Positions 1-11,243 of a stretch of DNA of 64,000 nt are shown in pieces. The position numbers and the translations under genes are program-made. The stretch is taken from contig CM065683.1 in NCBI GenBank assembly GCA_017654935.2, positions 3,647,042 through 3,711,041 of the forward strand, read 5' to 3'. Every line of letters begins with the position of its first letter. The first letter of the stretch is position 1. The DNA comes from Phymorhynchus buccinoides (taxonomy: Eukaryota; Mollusca; Gastropoda; Neogastropoda; Raphitomidae). The notes under the pieces are model-generated. The model saw only the letters and a program-made list of their open reading frames with translations. It ran no database searches and was not told where the DNA came from.

Positions 1-190
1 AAGCGATATTCACCATGTGAGTCATGAATCGTATGAAATGCTTCCGTCTAAACAACTTCTGCTACTTTCGCTCTCTATACTCAAGTCGAGCCAATATATG
101 AATTTCTTGTGATTCATAATTTTAATCGTAATCTTAATTCATGACTACCATTGTCATTATCGCATTACATTCAGATCAGAATCGCATGTA
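1..190. other. Left edge, no gene seen
   Basis: AT-rich single-copy-looking sequence. A short phrase with alternating ATTTTAATC and TAATCTTAAT near 115-140 recurs near 5090-5105, so part of it may belong to a dispersed repeat. No coding signal seen. Confidence 0.5.
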
Positions 191-233
191 AGTGGTTGGC
201 CCTTAAATGGTGTGTTGTGTGGATGGCCCTTAA

Positions 234-346
234 AGACCCACCACGTCACGTGTCAAAATCATGGGTTTTCCCTCTTATAGCTGGTAAGATATCTTAAGAA
301 GTCTTCCAAGCATAAGAGGGAATGTGACACGTGACGTGGGGGGTCT
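234..346. mobile_element. 113-bp palindromic MITE flanked by TTAA (copy 1)
   Basis: The interval starts AGACCC and ends GGGTCT. Terminal inverted repeats of about 22 bases (234-255 against 325-346) match with few differences and contain CACGTCACGTGTCA. Both sides are flanked by TTAA (230-233 and 347-350), as a TTAA-target-duplicating element would leave. It interrupts the minisatellite exactly at a unit's TTAA. The centre holds AT-rich sequence with CTCTTA/TAAGAG half-sites extending the palindrome. There is no coding capacity. PiggyBac-type elements use TTAA, but the termini were not recognised as a named family. Confidence 0.75.
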
Positions 347-1403
347 TTAAGTGGTGTGCTGTGTGTGGCTGGGCCTTAAGTGGTGTGTTGTGCTGTGTGT
401 GGCTGGGCCTTAAGTGGTGTGTTGTGTGGATGGCCCTTAAGTGGTGTGTTGTGCTGTGTGTGGTTGGGCCTTAAGTGGTGTGTTGTGTGTGGATGGCCCT
501 TAAGTGGTGTGTTGTGTGTGGCTGGGCCTTAGTGGCTGGTGTGTGTGTGTGTGTGTGGGTAAGTGTGTGTGGTGTGGCTGGGCCTTAAGTGTGTGTGTTG
601 TGCTGTGTGTGGCTGGGCCTTAAGTGGTGTGTTGTGCTGTGTGTGGCTGGGCCTTGTGGTGGTGTGTGTTGTGCTGTGTGTGGATGGGCCTTAAGTGGTG
701 TGTTGTGCTGTGTGTGGATGGGCCTTAAGTGTGTGTGCTGTGTGTGGATGGCCCTTAAGTGGTGTGTTGTGCTGTGTGTGGCTGGGCCTTAAGTGGTGTG
801 TTGTGCTGTGTGTGGATGGCCCTTAAGTGGTGTGGTGTGCTGTGTGTGGCTGGGCCTTAAGTGGTGTGTTGTGCTGTGTGTGGTGGGCCTTAAGTGGTGT
901 GTTGTGCTGTGTGTGGATGGCCCTTAAGTGGTGTGGTGTGCTGTGTGTGGCTGGCCCTTAAGTGGTGTGTTGTGCTGTGTGTGGCTGGGCCTTAAGTGGT
1001 GTGTTGTGCTGTGTGTGGATGGCCCTTAAGTGGTGTGCTGTGTGTGGCTGGCCCTTAAGTGGTGTGTTGTGCTGTGTGTGGCTGGCCCTTAAGTGGTGTG
1101 CTGTGTGTGGCTGGCCCTTAAGTGGTGTGTTGTGTGTGGCTGGGCCTTAAGTGGTGTGTGTGTGTGGTGGGCCTTGTGTGCCTTGTGTGTGGCTGGGCCT
1201 TAAGTGGTGTGCTGTGTGTGGATGGCCCTTAAGTGGTGTGTGTGTGCTTAAGTGTGTGTGTGTGGCTGGGCCTTAGTGGTGTGGTGTGCTGTGTGTGCTG
1301 TGTGTGGCTGGCCTTAAGTTGTGTGTTTTGTGTGTGGCTGGGCCTTAAGTGGTGTGTGTGTGGCTGGGCCTTAAGTGGTGTGTTGTGTGTGGCTGGGCCT
1401 TAA

Positions 1404-1540
1404 AGACCCCCCACGTCGCGTGTCACATTCCCTCTTGGGCCTTGGAAGTGTGTGTTGTGTGTGGCTGGGCCTTAAGATTTCTTAAGGTGGGAAAACACGT
1501 GGAAAACACATGATTTTGACACGTGACGTGTGGTGGGTCT
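1404..1540. mobile_element. Second copy of the TTAA-flanked MITE, rearranged
   Basis: Same termini as the element at 234-346 (AGACCC...GGGTCT) and again flanked by TTAA (1400-1403, 1541-1544). The left arm here carries the ACATTCCCTCTT sequence that sits near the right end of copy 1, so the two copies lie in opposite orientation. The interior (about 1440-1475) includes a minisatellite unit, suggesting gene conversion or recombination between element and array. Confidence 0.7.
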
Positions 1541-4015
1541 TTAAGTGGTGTGTTGTGTTGGTGGTGTGTGTGGCTGGGCCTTAAGTGGTGTGTTGTGTGT
1601 GGCTGGGCCTTAAGTGGTGTTGTGTGTGTGTGGGCCTTGTGTGTGTGTGGCTGGGCCTTAAGTGGTGTGTTGTGTGTGGCTGGGCCTTAAGTGTGTGTGT
1701 TGTGTGTGGCTGGGCCTTAAGTGGTGTGTTGTGTGTGGCTGGGCCTTAAGTGTGTGTTGTGTGTGGCTGGGCCTTAAGTGGTGTGTTGTGTGTGGCTGGG
1801 CCTTAAGTGTGTGTGTGTGTGTGGCTGGGCCTTAAGTGGTGTGTGTGTGTGGCTGGGCCTTAAGTGGTGTGTTGTGCTGTGTGTGGCTGGGCCTTAAGTG
1901 GTGTGTGCTTAAGTGTGTGTGTGTGGCTTGGGCCTTAAGCTGGGCCTTAAGTGTGTGTGCTGTGTGTGGCTGGGCCTTAAGTGGTGTGTGTGTGGCTGCC
2001 TTAAGTGTGTGTGTGTGTGGCCCTTAAGTGGTGTGCTGTGTGTGGCTGGCCCTTAAGTGGTGTGTGTTGTGTGTGTGGCTGGCCCTTAAGTGGTGTGTTG
2101 TGTGTGGCTGGCCCTTAAGTGTGTGTTGTGCTGTGTGTGGCTGGCCCTTAAGTGGTGTGCTGTGTGTGGCTGGCCCTTAAGTGGTGTGGTGTGCTGTGTG
2201 TGGCTGGCCCTTAAGTGGTGTGCTGTGTGTGCTGGCCCTTGTGGTGTGTGCTGTGTGTGGATGGCCCTTAAGTGGTGTGCTGTGTGTGGCTGGGCCTTAA
2301 GTGGTGTGTTGTGCTGTGTGTGGCTGGGCCTTAAGTGGTGTGTGTGTGTGTGGCTGGCCCTTAAGTGGTGTGCTGTGTGTGGCTGGGCCTTAAGTGGTGT
2401 GTTGTGCTGTGTGTGGATGGGCCTTAAGTGGTGTGCTGTGTGTGGCTGGGCCTTAAGTGGTGTGTTGTGTGTGGCTGGGCCTTAAGTGGTGTGTTGTGTG
2501 TGGCTGGGCCTTAAGTGGTGTGTTGTGCTGTGTGTGGCTGGGCCTTAAGTGGTGTGTTGTGTGTGGCTGGGCCTTAAGTGGTGTGTTGTGTGTGGCTGGG
2601 CCTTAAGTGGTGTGTGTGTGTGTGGCTGGGCCTTAAGTGGTGTGTTGTGTGTGGCTGGGCCTTAAGTGGTGTGTTGTGTGTGGCTGGGCCTTAAGTGGTG
2701 TGTTGTGTGTGGCTGGGCCTTAAGTGGTGTGTTTTGTGTGTGGCTGGGCCTTAAGTGGTGTGTTGTGTGTGGCTGGGCCTTAAGTGTGTGTGTTGTGTGT
2801 GGCTGGGCCTTAAGTGGTGTGTTGTGTGTGGCTGGGCCTTAAGTGGTGTGTGTTGTGTGTGTGGCTGGGCCTTAAGTGGTGTGTTGTGTGTGTGTGGCTG
2901 GGCCTTAAGTGGTGCGTGTTTGTGTGTGGCTGGGCCTTAAGTGGTGCGTGTTGTGTTGTGTGGCTGGGCCTTAAGTGGTGCGTTGTGTTGTGTGTGGCTG
3001 GGCCTTAAGTGGTGTGTTGTGTGTGGCTGGGCCTTAAGTGGTGCGTGTTGTGTTGTGTGGCTGGGCCTTAAGTGGTGTGTGTTGTGTGTGTGGCTGGGCC
3101 TTAAGTGGTGTGTTGTGTGTGGCTGGGCCTTAAGTGTGTGTGTTGTGTGTGTGTGGCTGGGCCTTAAGTGGTGTGTTGTGTGTGGCTGGGCCTTAAGTGG
3201 TGTGTGTTGTGTTGTGTGGCTGGGCCTTAAGTGGTGCGTGTTGTGTGTGTGGCTGGGCCTTAAGTGGTGTGTGTGTGTGTGGCTGGGCCTTAAGTGGTGT
3301 GTTGTGTGTGTGGCTGGGCCTTAAGTGGTGTGTTGTGTGTGGCTGGGCCTTAAGTGGTGCGTGTTGTGTTGTGTGGCTGGCCCTTAAGTGGTGTGTTGTG
3401 TGTGGCTGGGCCTTAAGTGGTGTGCTGTGTGTGGCTGGGCCTTAAGTGGTGTGTTGTGTTGTGTGTGGCTGGGCCTTAAGTGGTGTGTTGTGTGCAGTGT
3501 GTGTTGGGCCTTAAGTGGTGTGTGTGTGGCTGGGCCTTAAGTGGTGTGTGTGTTGTGTGTGGCTGGGCCTTAAGTGGTGTGTTGTGTTGTGTGTGGCTGG
3601 GCCTTAAGTGTGTTGTGTTGTGTGTGGCTGGGCCTTAAGTGGTGTGTGTTGTGCTGTGTGTGGCTGGGCCTTAAGTGGTGTGTGTTGTGTGTGTGTGGCT
3701 GGGCCTTAAGTGGTGTGTGTTGTGTGTGTGTGGCTGGGCCTTAAGTGGTGTGTGTTGTGCTGTGTGTGGCTGGGCCTTAAGTGGTGTGTGTTGTGCTGTG
3801 TGTGGCTGGGCCTTAAGTGGTGTGTGTTGTGTTGTGTGTGGCTGGGCCTTAAGTGGTGTGTGTTGGGTTATGTGTGGCTGGGCCTTAAGTAGTGTGTGTT
3901 GTGCTGTGTGTGGCTGGGCCTTAAGTGGTGTGTGTTGTGTTGTGTGTGGCTGGGCCTTAAGTTGTGTGTTTTGTGTGTGGCTGGGCCTTAAGTTGTGTGT
4001 TGTGTTGTGTGTGTG

Positions 4016-4569
4016 CAGATGCACAGAGCCCTGTGCGGCGGGTGAGAAGGCCACGCAGACGACGTGTGGCACGCTACCCTCCCCGCCCACAGGGACAGCA
4101 GCAGAGGCAGCCTCAGTCTCCTCAGGCCCAGGCCACCTCTTCTTCCGCCCCCTCTTCAGCACCTTCATCCCCCTCCGCCTCAGTGCCTCCCGCACCATCC
4201 GCGTCGGCTTCAGCATCCTCAGGCCCACCAACTCCGGTCCGTGCTCCAGGCAGGTCGCCATCCTCCTCGTCCTCTACTTCGTCATCCAGATCTTCAAGGA
4301 CTCCCTCGTCGTCGGCATCCTCTCCATCCCCACCTTCACCATCAGCTGCTGACCTTTCTTCTTCTGCCCCATCTTCACCTGCCCCATCTTCACCTGCCCC
4401 TGCCCCTACACCTGCCCCTGCCCCTACACCTGCCCGCTCCTTCTCCGCTGCTGCCCCGCCCTCATCCACCGATGTGCGTCGATCTGGCCGTCAGCGCAAG
4501 CAGCCAGGGTGGATGAGGAGTGGGGACTTTGAAATAACTCTCCCAGCAGCCAAGCGGAGGAGGACATAA
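4016..4569 (+). CDS. Ser/Pro/Ala-rich protein with basic C-terminus (possible retroelement pol tail)
   Basis: An open frame runs out of the minisatellite and becomes protein-like after a GTGTGTGCAG|ATG junction at 4016-4020, which could be a 3' splice site, although the preceding tract is GT-rich rather than pyrimidine-rich. The product begins with a basic stretch (RRVRRPRRRR), then about 120 residues of low-complexity Ser/Pro/Ala. It ends in a compositionally different tail with RRSGRQRKQPGWM and a terminal KRRR. Tails of the type RRSxRxRxxPxW are common at the C-terminus of integrase regions in LTR-retrotransposon polyproteins. With the dispersed repeat just downstream, a 3' pol remnant is one reading; a Ser-rich nuclear protein exon is the other. 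No catalytic domain is present and the start is uncertain. Confidence 0.3.
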
Positions 4570-4684
4570 ACTCTTCATCTTAATATTCTAAAAGCAACAG
4601 CTCTGTAAATATCAGGTAGGGGGATAAGGTATTTTTTATTGTTTACAATATTTTTCGGTATATTTTTCATTCGACATACCCGGT

Positions 4685-4960
4685 TAACAGACTCCAGGGG
4701 TCATCCCAACAGCCAAAGTGTTTAAATAAATTTTTATTATAAGTTCAACAGGACATAATTGTACATAAATACATTAACGACGGAATGATCGACAAGCTTT
4801 GAGCTTAAAGCGTGTTCACTGTCAACATGAATATTACATATTATGACTATTAAAAAAATATAAGATATATTAGTAGTCAACACTGGTACAAGTGCATCAG
4901 CTAGGGATGAGAACATTACGTGTCTGACCGTTTTTTATTGCCCCTCCACGTGAGCAGGCA
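4685..4960 (+). repeat. Dispersed repeat, copy A (interrupted)
   Basis: Contains GACTCCAGGGGTCATCCCAA, then CTAGGGATGAGAAC and a CCCCTCCACGTGAGCAGGCA block. The same three blocks occur in reverse complement at 11,640-11,760, closely spaced. Here about 150 bases of AT-rich sequence (4727-4880) separate the first two blocks, so this copy has taken an insertion. Family not recognised; 3' untranslated or LTR sequence of a retroelement is possible. Confidence 0.6.
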
Positions 4961-5118
4961 CACTCAGACTTCAGAGGATTTGGGAGACTGATGATGTTAT
5001 GCTAGGAGCATGTCATGGCTAAAAACAATCCCCGCATAACTAGTTAACTAATTAATGGCCTTTTGTTGTCGACGGGGCTGTAATTTTAATCATAATCTTA
5101 ATCATAATGAATGGCTTC

Positions 5119-5249
5119 ATCCATCACAATCTCTCCACGCTCAGTTGAAGCCCCAACAGACAGGAAATAAATGGTGTTGTGTCATCCCGTGGTAAGCCTT
5201 TATCCATCACAATCTATCCATGCTCAGTTGAAGCCCCAACAGACAGGAA
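5119..5249. repeat. ~48-bp direct duplication
   Basis: Two copies (about 5119-5168 and 5200-5249) of a segment reading ATCCATCACAATCT...CTCAGTTGAAGCCCCAACAG, with a few substitutions. No coding potential seen. Confidence 0.7.
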
Positions 5250-5409
5250 AAGGAAAATGGTGTGTCATCCTGTGGTAAGACAGCGGCGATGCCCAAGAAT
5301 CGACCCACTGAATCAACTACATCATCATAAATGACATGTCATTTGCAATAATAAACCCACAACCACCCCCCCAAAAGCCAGGCTTGTAGGGCTCATACTC
5401 ATAAGATTT

Positions 5410-5466
5410 ATCGTGGTCAAAGCCCTGACATGGCCTTAGTTGTCAACGGGGCTATAATTTTAATCT
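5410..5466 (+). repeat. Short dispersed repeat (GACATGGCC..GACGGGGCTATAA type)
   Basis: The phrase GATCGTGGT, CCCTGACATGGCC, GTCGACGGGGCTATAA, TTAATCTTA occurs here, at 10,131-10,190, and partially at 5056-5104. All are in the same orientation and fairly similar, consistent with a SINE or LINE 3' tail. Source family not identified. Confidence 0.55.
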
Positions 5467-6097
5467 TAAAAAATCAGAAGCAGTTGGGGGTTTTTCATGT
5501 CGCAATCTGACTGTTGAAAGACAAGAAACACAAATTTAATCCGAACTGTATTTTGAAGAGCGTCGGCGAAGCATGAGCAAAGAAGGTGACAGCAACCATC
5601 TTGGACCCAGACGGGTGTGGACATATGCATGCATGTGCTAACTTTAGAGCACACACGGAGGTGCAGGCTCTGACACAGACAAACCAATGCACCCAGACAC
5701 ATGCACTGGCAGCAACACGCAGAATAAATTCACACACCCACACACACACATCTATGTTCCAACTGTCTAGAGACCTTGGGGGGTGGTTGGGGAAGGGAGG
5801 GGTGTGACTGTGTGGTGGGCAGAGAGAGGGGGTGGGTGCGTGCGCGCATTGTGAGGTGTCTGTCTTATGGGAGGGACTTTGCACAGTTGCAGGCAGAGCC
5901 AGAAAAACACAACTCTCACTGTGAGGTGGATGGAAAGGGGGTGGGGGTAGGAGTAGTAGTAAAGTTATAATCATAATAATTGTAGTAGAACTAAGTAATG
6001 ACAGTTACATTTTAGCAGTAGTACTAGTAAGTGGTAATAGTAGATTGTACCTGTAATAATTGTAATACACTGTAGTTTGTAGTACTTTTTGTTAATA

Positions 6098-6775
6098 GAT
6101 TGCACCAGTAATAGTTTGTAGTAGTAGATTGTAGCAGTAATAATGGTAGCAGTCTGTAGTAGTAGATTGTAGCAGTAATAATAGTAGCAGTCTGTAGTAG
6201 TAGATTGTAGCAGTAATATATAGTAGCAGTCTGTAGTAGTAGATTGTAGCAGTAATAATAGTAGCAGTCTGTAGTAGTAGATTGTAGCAGTAGTATAGTA
6301 GTAGCAGTCTGTAGTAGTAGATTGTAGCAGTAATAATAGTAGCAGTCTGTAGTAGTAGATTGTAGCAGTAATAATAGTAGCAGTCTGTAGTAGTAGATTG
6401 TAGCAGTAATAGTAGTAGCAGTCTGTAGTAGTAGATTGTAGCAGTAGTAATAGTAGCAGTCTGTAGTAGTAGATTGTAGCAGTAATAATAGTAGCAGTCT
6501 GTAGTAGTAGATTGTAGCAGTAATAATAGTAGCAGTCTGTAGTAGTAGATTGTAGCAGTAATAATAGTAGCAGTCTGTAGTAGTAGATTGTAGCAGTAAT
6601 AATAGTAGCAGTCTGTAGTAGTAGATTGTAGCAGTAATAATAGTAGCAGTCTGTAGTAGTAGATTGTAGCAGTAATAATAGTAGCAGTCTGTAGTAGTAG
6701 ATTGTAGCAGTAATAATAGTAGCAGTCTGTAGTAGATTGTAGCAGTAATAATAGTAGTAGATAGTAGCAGTCTGT
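6098..6775. repeat. 38-bp tandem repeat
   Basis: About 17 head-to-tail copies of a 38-base unit containing AGCAGTCTGTAGTAGTAGAT then TGTAGCAGTAATAATAGT. The period was checked at 6493 to 6531. Variants differ mainly by loss or gain of TAA/TAG triplets. Long minus-strand frames (LLLQTATIITATIYYYR repeats) are by-products of the array and are not called as genes. Confidence 0.95.
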
Positions 6776-6959
6776 AGTTGGAGAAGGTAATGAAATGATC
6801 CAAGATGAGGAGAGGAACCCAGGAGAGGGAAACGCACATTTCCAGTCACAGACTCTTTTTCCAGTGAGGCTTGAGAAGAGTTCATTGCAGTATTTCTGGT
6901 GGGCAGTAGTACTCCACTATAAACAAATTCTAGCCCAGCCCGCCAGAATAGCATCTGCT

Positions 6960-7340
6960 CTCTCTGCTATCTGGAAACCATGGCCTACATCCAGTAGTAG
7001 TAGTTGTAAAAGTTGATAGTGGTTTTTGTAGCACTTGGTCGCTGTAGTAGTAGTGGAAGTAGTTGCAGTGATAGTGACAGAAGTAAGGTGTAGTGTTATT
7101 AGTAATATAGCGTTAATGGTAGTTATACAGCCAGCAGCAAGCAACGCAAGCGGCGGCGGCGGCGCTAACACGCTAATGCACTAACACTAACCGCATGATT
7201 TTACTAACAGCAGCAGCAGCGGCAGCAGCGGCGGCTGTGGCAGCAGTAGTGGCTGTAGTAGTAATTATTGTTACTATATAGTAGATTGTAGTAATAATCG
7301 TTACTATAGTAGTAGAATGTAGTAATAGTAGTTGGTATAG
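6960..7340. repeat. Interrupted TAG/CAG/CGG trinucleotide-rich DNA
   Basis: Irregular runs of GTAGTAGTAG, CAGCAGCAGCGGCAGCAGCG and GGCGGCGGCGGCG without a fixed period. They bridge the 38-bp array and the ~111-bp array and look like a decayed trinucleotide repeat. No gene seen. Confidence 0.7.
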
Positions 7341-7498
7341 TACTTAGTTGTGGTTAGAAATAGAAGTACTAGTCTACGACTCGAAGCGTTGTGCGTTTCC
7401 CTCTTCCAGGCACCTTTCCTCGCCTTGTTTAATTTCTTACTATAGTACTTTAGTAGTTATTGTAGTAGCGAGTAGTAATAGCTGTTTCTGTAGTATTA

Positions 7499-7965
7499 GT
7501 TAGTGGTAACAGTTGTTGACATAGTGATAGTGAGTACCAATTGTAGTTAATGTCATAGTTCATAGTACTAGTAGTCTTGGCAGCAGAAGTAATGGTAGTG
7601 TTAGTAATCATAAATGTTAGTGGTAACACTTGTTGACATAGTGATAGTGAGTACCAATTGTAGTTAATGTCATAGTTCATAGTAGTCTTGGCAGCAGAAG
7701 TAATGGTAGTGTTAGTAATCATAAATGTTAGTGGTAACACTTGTTGACATAGTGATAGTGAGTACCAATTGTAGTTAATGTCATAGTTCATAGTAGTCTT
7801 GGCAGCAGAAGTAATGGTAGTGTTAGTAATCATAAATGTTAGTGGTAACAGTTGTTGACATAGTGATAGTGAGTACCAATTGTAGTTAATGTAGTCATAG
7901 TTCATAGTAGTCTTGGCAGCAGAAGTAATGGTAGTGTTAGTAATCATAAATGTTAGTGGTACAGT
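7499..7965. repeat. ~111-bp tandem repeat, 4.1 copies
   Basis: Copies start at about 7499, 7616, 7727, 7838 and a partial at 7952, each beginning GTTAGTGGTAACA. Periods are 117, 111, 111 and 114; the first unit has an extra TACTAG and the fourth an extra TAG. Minus-strand frames through it are repeats of the unit, not a gene. Confidence 0.95.
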
Positions 7966-8075
7966 GGAACGTCCCTATTTTAACCCCATCTGAAACGTGA
8001 AATATTTTCACTGAACTTTTCCCGTTTCATTGGACTGTCTACTTTTTAGGAAGACCCCTTCATGTTAAGATTTTT
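7962..8075 (+). mobile_element. Possible DNA-transposon end (ACAGTGGAACGTCCC)
   Basis: TACAGTGGAACGTCCC then TATTTTAACC followed by AT-rich DNA resembles termini of small Tc1/mariner- or hAT-like elements. No matching opposite end was found downstream, so this is at best a solo end. Confidence 0.25.
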
Positions 8076-8399
8076 CTCTTTTTTTGCTGATTTTTCAAGG
8101 TGTGAGTAGTCTTCATAGTACATAGGCACAGTGTGAGTAGTCTTCGCAGTGGGTTTCCTTTCCCTCAGCCTCGCAGTGAAGCGTACGCACGCACACACGC
8201 ACGCAGACAGATTCACGCACGCTCACCGCACACTGACAGACAGAAGGGTACAGGTAAATAAAGAATGAAAAATTAGGGGTGGGGGTTGTTCATAGATAAA
8301 GAAAGAGGGTAAAGGAGGGGGGAAACCTGAACATTGCATGATTTGGGCAAAAAGGAAAAAAAAGCTATCTGCTTGGCCTTTCGCACCACTCGCTCAGCA

Positions 8400-9465
8400 T
8401 ACTACACTTCCAGACTATTTTGCCTTTCACTCACAACCTTGCTACACACATTCACCATGTCACTCAGCACTCGCTTATTACTCCTTACACTCAGACTTCC
8501 AAACCAGCACATAAAAGAAACAGTGAGAACAGATTCAATACAGCATCGATAATACGTTTTCAAGACACTTGTGTTAACACCGATGTTTCGTAGCCTTTGC
8601 AAACAGAAAATCCGAGATTGACATGTTTTATGCAGGAATTCAACATTTCTGTCAAATGAGAGCTTTTTGTCGAGGACTGTACCCAGATATTGGTACTCTT
8701 CCACTCTCTCAACACTTGTACTCTCCCCATCAATCACGAGTTGGGGTACAGGCAATGAAGGACTGGACCCAGATATTGGTACTCTTCCACTCTCTCAACA
8801 CTTGTACTCTCCCCATCAATCACGAGTTGGGGTACAGGCAATGAAGGACTGGACGGTACTCCTCCATCTCCAGATATTGGTACTCTTCCACTCTCTCAAC
8901 ACTCTCCCCATCAATCACGAGTTGTGGTACAGGCAATGAATCTTTACCAAAATCAATTAGCATATCTTTGGTTTTGACAACATTTAGATCTGAGTAATTC
9001 TTTTTACACCAGGAGCAGAACTTCTGTACTTCGTTAAAATAGACAATCAGAGTTGGACATATCTTCAATTGCAGTCATCTGAGTACTTTATAACAGGAGT
9101 TGTTTCTGTGCCTCTGCAGTCATTAGTGTATAATGTGAAAAGGACTGGGGATAACACTGTACCTTGGGGGGCACCGGTAGAAGTGGCACGTTCTGAGGAA
9201 GTTATAGACTGAAAACCGACTGACTGAGTTCTGTTGAGTAAGAAATTGACTATCCAGAGAGTGAGTTTGGGATCCACGTTTAGCTCTAACAGTTTGAGGG
9301 CCAAAAGGTGTGGTTGTATTGTGTTGAAGGCAGAGAAGTCAATAAACAGAATGCGAACAACGGAGTTGGGGTTATTTAGATGAACAAAGGCATTGTGAAG
9401 AAGTGTTAGGATGGCATCATCAGTGCTTCTGCGGGCTTCATAGGCAAACTGAAAGGGGTCAAGGT
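8400..9465 (-). pseudogene. CR1/L2/Rex1-type LINE reverse transcriptase, decayed
   Basis: Read on the minus strand, the pieces run in RT order. First comes YEARRSTDDAI and LFIDFSAFNT (about 9450-9310), the palm region with FIDFSAFNT in place of the usual FxDFSxAFD. Then follow ALKLLELNV, the GAPQGTVLSP motif and IKYSDD, the YxDD catalytic box (9304-9065). Then come thumb sequences with VERVEEYQYLG and LKTYYRCCIES (9068-8402). Several frame changes and an internal triplication interrupt it. The endonuclease and N-terminal part are missing upstream, as in a 5'-truncated insertion. In life such a protein copies LINE RNA into nicked genomic DNA; this copy cannot encode it. Confidence 0.85.
8673..8940. 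repeat. Triplicated ~86-101-bp segment inside the LINE
   Basis: Three copies of a segment with CCAGATATTGGTACTCTTCC ... GTACAGGCAATGAA (starts near 8681, 8767 and 8870). They correspond to the RT stretch VPQLVIDGES..VERVEEYQYL. The third copy lacks ACTTGT. This is a local tandem expansion after or during insertion of the LINE. Confidence 0.85.
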
Positions 9466-9469
9466 GCTG

Positions 9470-10718
9470 GTTAGTATTATAGTAAAAGAAAGAAGGCGCT
9501 GAAGGACAATCTTTGGGCTAGCGGCACGCGGCAATGTTTGGGCTCTCCAACACAACCATGCAAATACAGCCACCAACCCAAAAGGGTAGGGAATCGCACG
9601 CACTCTGTCACACCTACAAATAATGAAATAAGTAAATAATGAAAAGACAGCACTTTGCACTGTGAACCAGTGCAGACACAATGGTGTGGCTAATTCTGTG
9701 AATCAGTAAAACGAAATGCAAACATGAAGAGGGCTAGGCTCAAGAACAAACCATGCATGCACACGCTCGCACCCATTCACACAAATCAATTTTTTTATAT
9801 ATTTTTTTAATTGATTTTTTTTTTTAAAAGCACAGCGGAATTATTACATTTGAGACATTCAATATCAGCACACAGACATACATGGCAAAACACATGCAAA
9901 AAGCAATCATGATATATGAAAGATGTATGGGGAACTCAACATGACAAATATATTAACTTTCAATTAAGCTTGTATACAGAAACCATTTTTGCAACAACAG
10001 CAAAAGTATTTCTATAATCTCATGTCCATAGAGTAAACATATTTTTCAGTTTGATGCATATTCTTCAAATCTCTTATAAAACATTGTACATTCGGTACAC
10101 AAATCAAATTTGAAAATATTCAGTGCGATTGATCGTGGTGACAGCCCTGACATGGCCTTTGTTGTCGACGGGGCTATAACTTTACTCTTAATCTGAATAT
10201 TCAGTGCACACACACACAGATGCACAATTTGAAAATATTCAATGCTCTGCAAATTATATGTCAGGGAGGAAGGAATGTGCAATAGTCAAAAATCTTCATG
10301 CTCGACCTTTTTTTAAAATTTTGCCTGATAATTACTTTTCTATGCCTTATCCTTAAACCTGATCTTCTCAGAGCTGTTGCTTTTTTCATCTCCACTTCTG
10401 AAAATCCCCAATGTCCACTGTATTATAATCATCTGCCTCCATTTATCAGTTAAGTTTTGTCCATTACCTCTTGTGATAGTTATCCTCCATTATTGATAAA
10501 ACTCTGAATTGTTAATGATCTCTATGACTATTATGCAATATATCTCAAACCTGGCGGTGTTTTAATTATCTCTGCAGAGGATGTTGAACTTGACGGTGTG
10601 ATGATAATCTTGAGATTTGTTTTTGGGGGTGACACGGATGCAGTGTGCTGATCAAGTTGAAAGAAATTCAGACTGATATTTGTGATAAGAATGAAAAAAA
10701 TTCACAGATAAAGATTAC
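9470..10718. other. No gene seen
   Basis: AT-rich DNA with short A/T runs (9788-9830) and one copy of a short dispersed repeat at 10,131-10,190. Short open frames have no recognisable content. Confidence 0.5.
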
Positions 10719-10973
10719 TTAACCCTTTCACTGCCAGCCATATTTCATCCCTAAATTTCCATTAAATGTACCTTGGTAGAGAACAAAATCCATCTGCAGT
10801 ATTGGGGGGGGGGGGAAATTCTTCTGTGACATATATAAAAAAATGTCTATCCTTACTTCCCAAAACTTAGGCAATAGGGTCTTTGGATAATAAACCTCAA
10901 TTTCATGCCTTTTAGTGACATAGGTAGTTAAATCACTGTGGTGCTAAAATGCGACTGGAGGTGAAAGGGTTAA
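10719..10973. mobile_element. MITE with TTAACCCTTTCA termini (copy 1)
   Basis: Starts TTAACCCTTTCACTGCC and ends GGTGAAAGGGTTAA, giving inverted termini of about 14 bases over a 255-base element. It contains a run of about 12 G near 10,805 and no coding frame. A related element lies at 11,244-11,493. The terminal TTAA may be part of the element or its target duplication. Confidence 0.75.
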
Positions 10974-11243
10974 AATTAAAAACTAATGAAATCATTTTTA
11001 AAAAGTAGGTTTTTTGGCTTTTGTTTTTGATGAGCTTTTTGTGCCATCATTGTCAACAGCAGTTACATAAATTAAAGCAAACATCAAATTTCAGCAATAT
11101 CATGATAATGTTGTGGTAATTTCTATCTTTTTTTGTTTTTACTGGCAGAACACAATATCTAACATTGTGTTATTGTTTTTTTAAGAAAGACAATTCCATG
11201 TGCTGTGAACTTTGGAAATGAATATCTGTATCATGCACTGAGT

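Larger units (their letters stand above)
191..4012. repeat. G/T-rich minisatellite, ~29-bp unit
   Basis: A tandem array of about 3.8 kb built on a unit of roughly 27-34 bases whose core reads GGCTGGGCCTTAAGTGGTGT followed by a variable run of GTT/GTG. Something over 100 units fit by length. Variants are GGATGGCCCTTAAG (early part) versus GGCTGGGCCTTAAG (later part), and the GT spacer varies in length. The + strand is almost free of A and C outside the CCTTAA core. Every unit carries TTAA, the target of some transposases, and two TTAA-flanked elements sit in the array. The open frames across it (repeats such as VCGWALSGV) follow from the period and are not taken as genes. Confidence 0.95.

Noticed and set aside
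589..3892. Many Cys/Trp-rich open frames across the G/T minisatellite
   Set aside because: They repeat the same short peptide in all three frames because of the tandem period. There is no independent coding signal and no start context.
5971..6954. Long Tyr/Leu/Thr-rich minus-strand frames
   Set aside because: Products of the 38-bp TAG-rich tandem repeat, which lacks stop codons on that strand.
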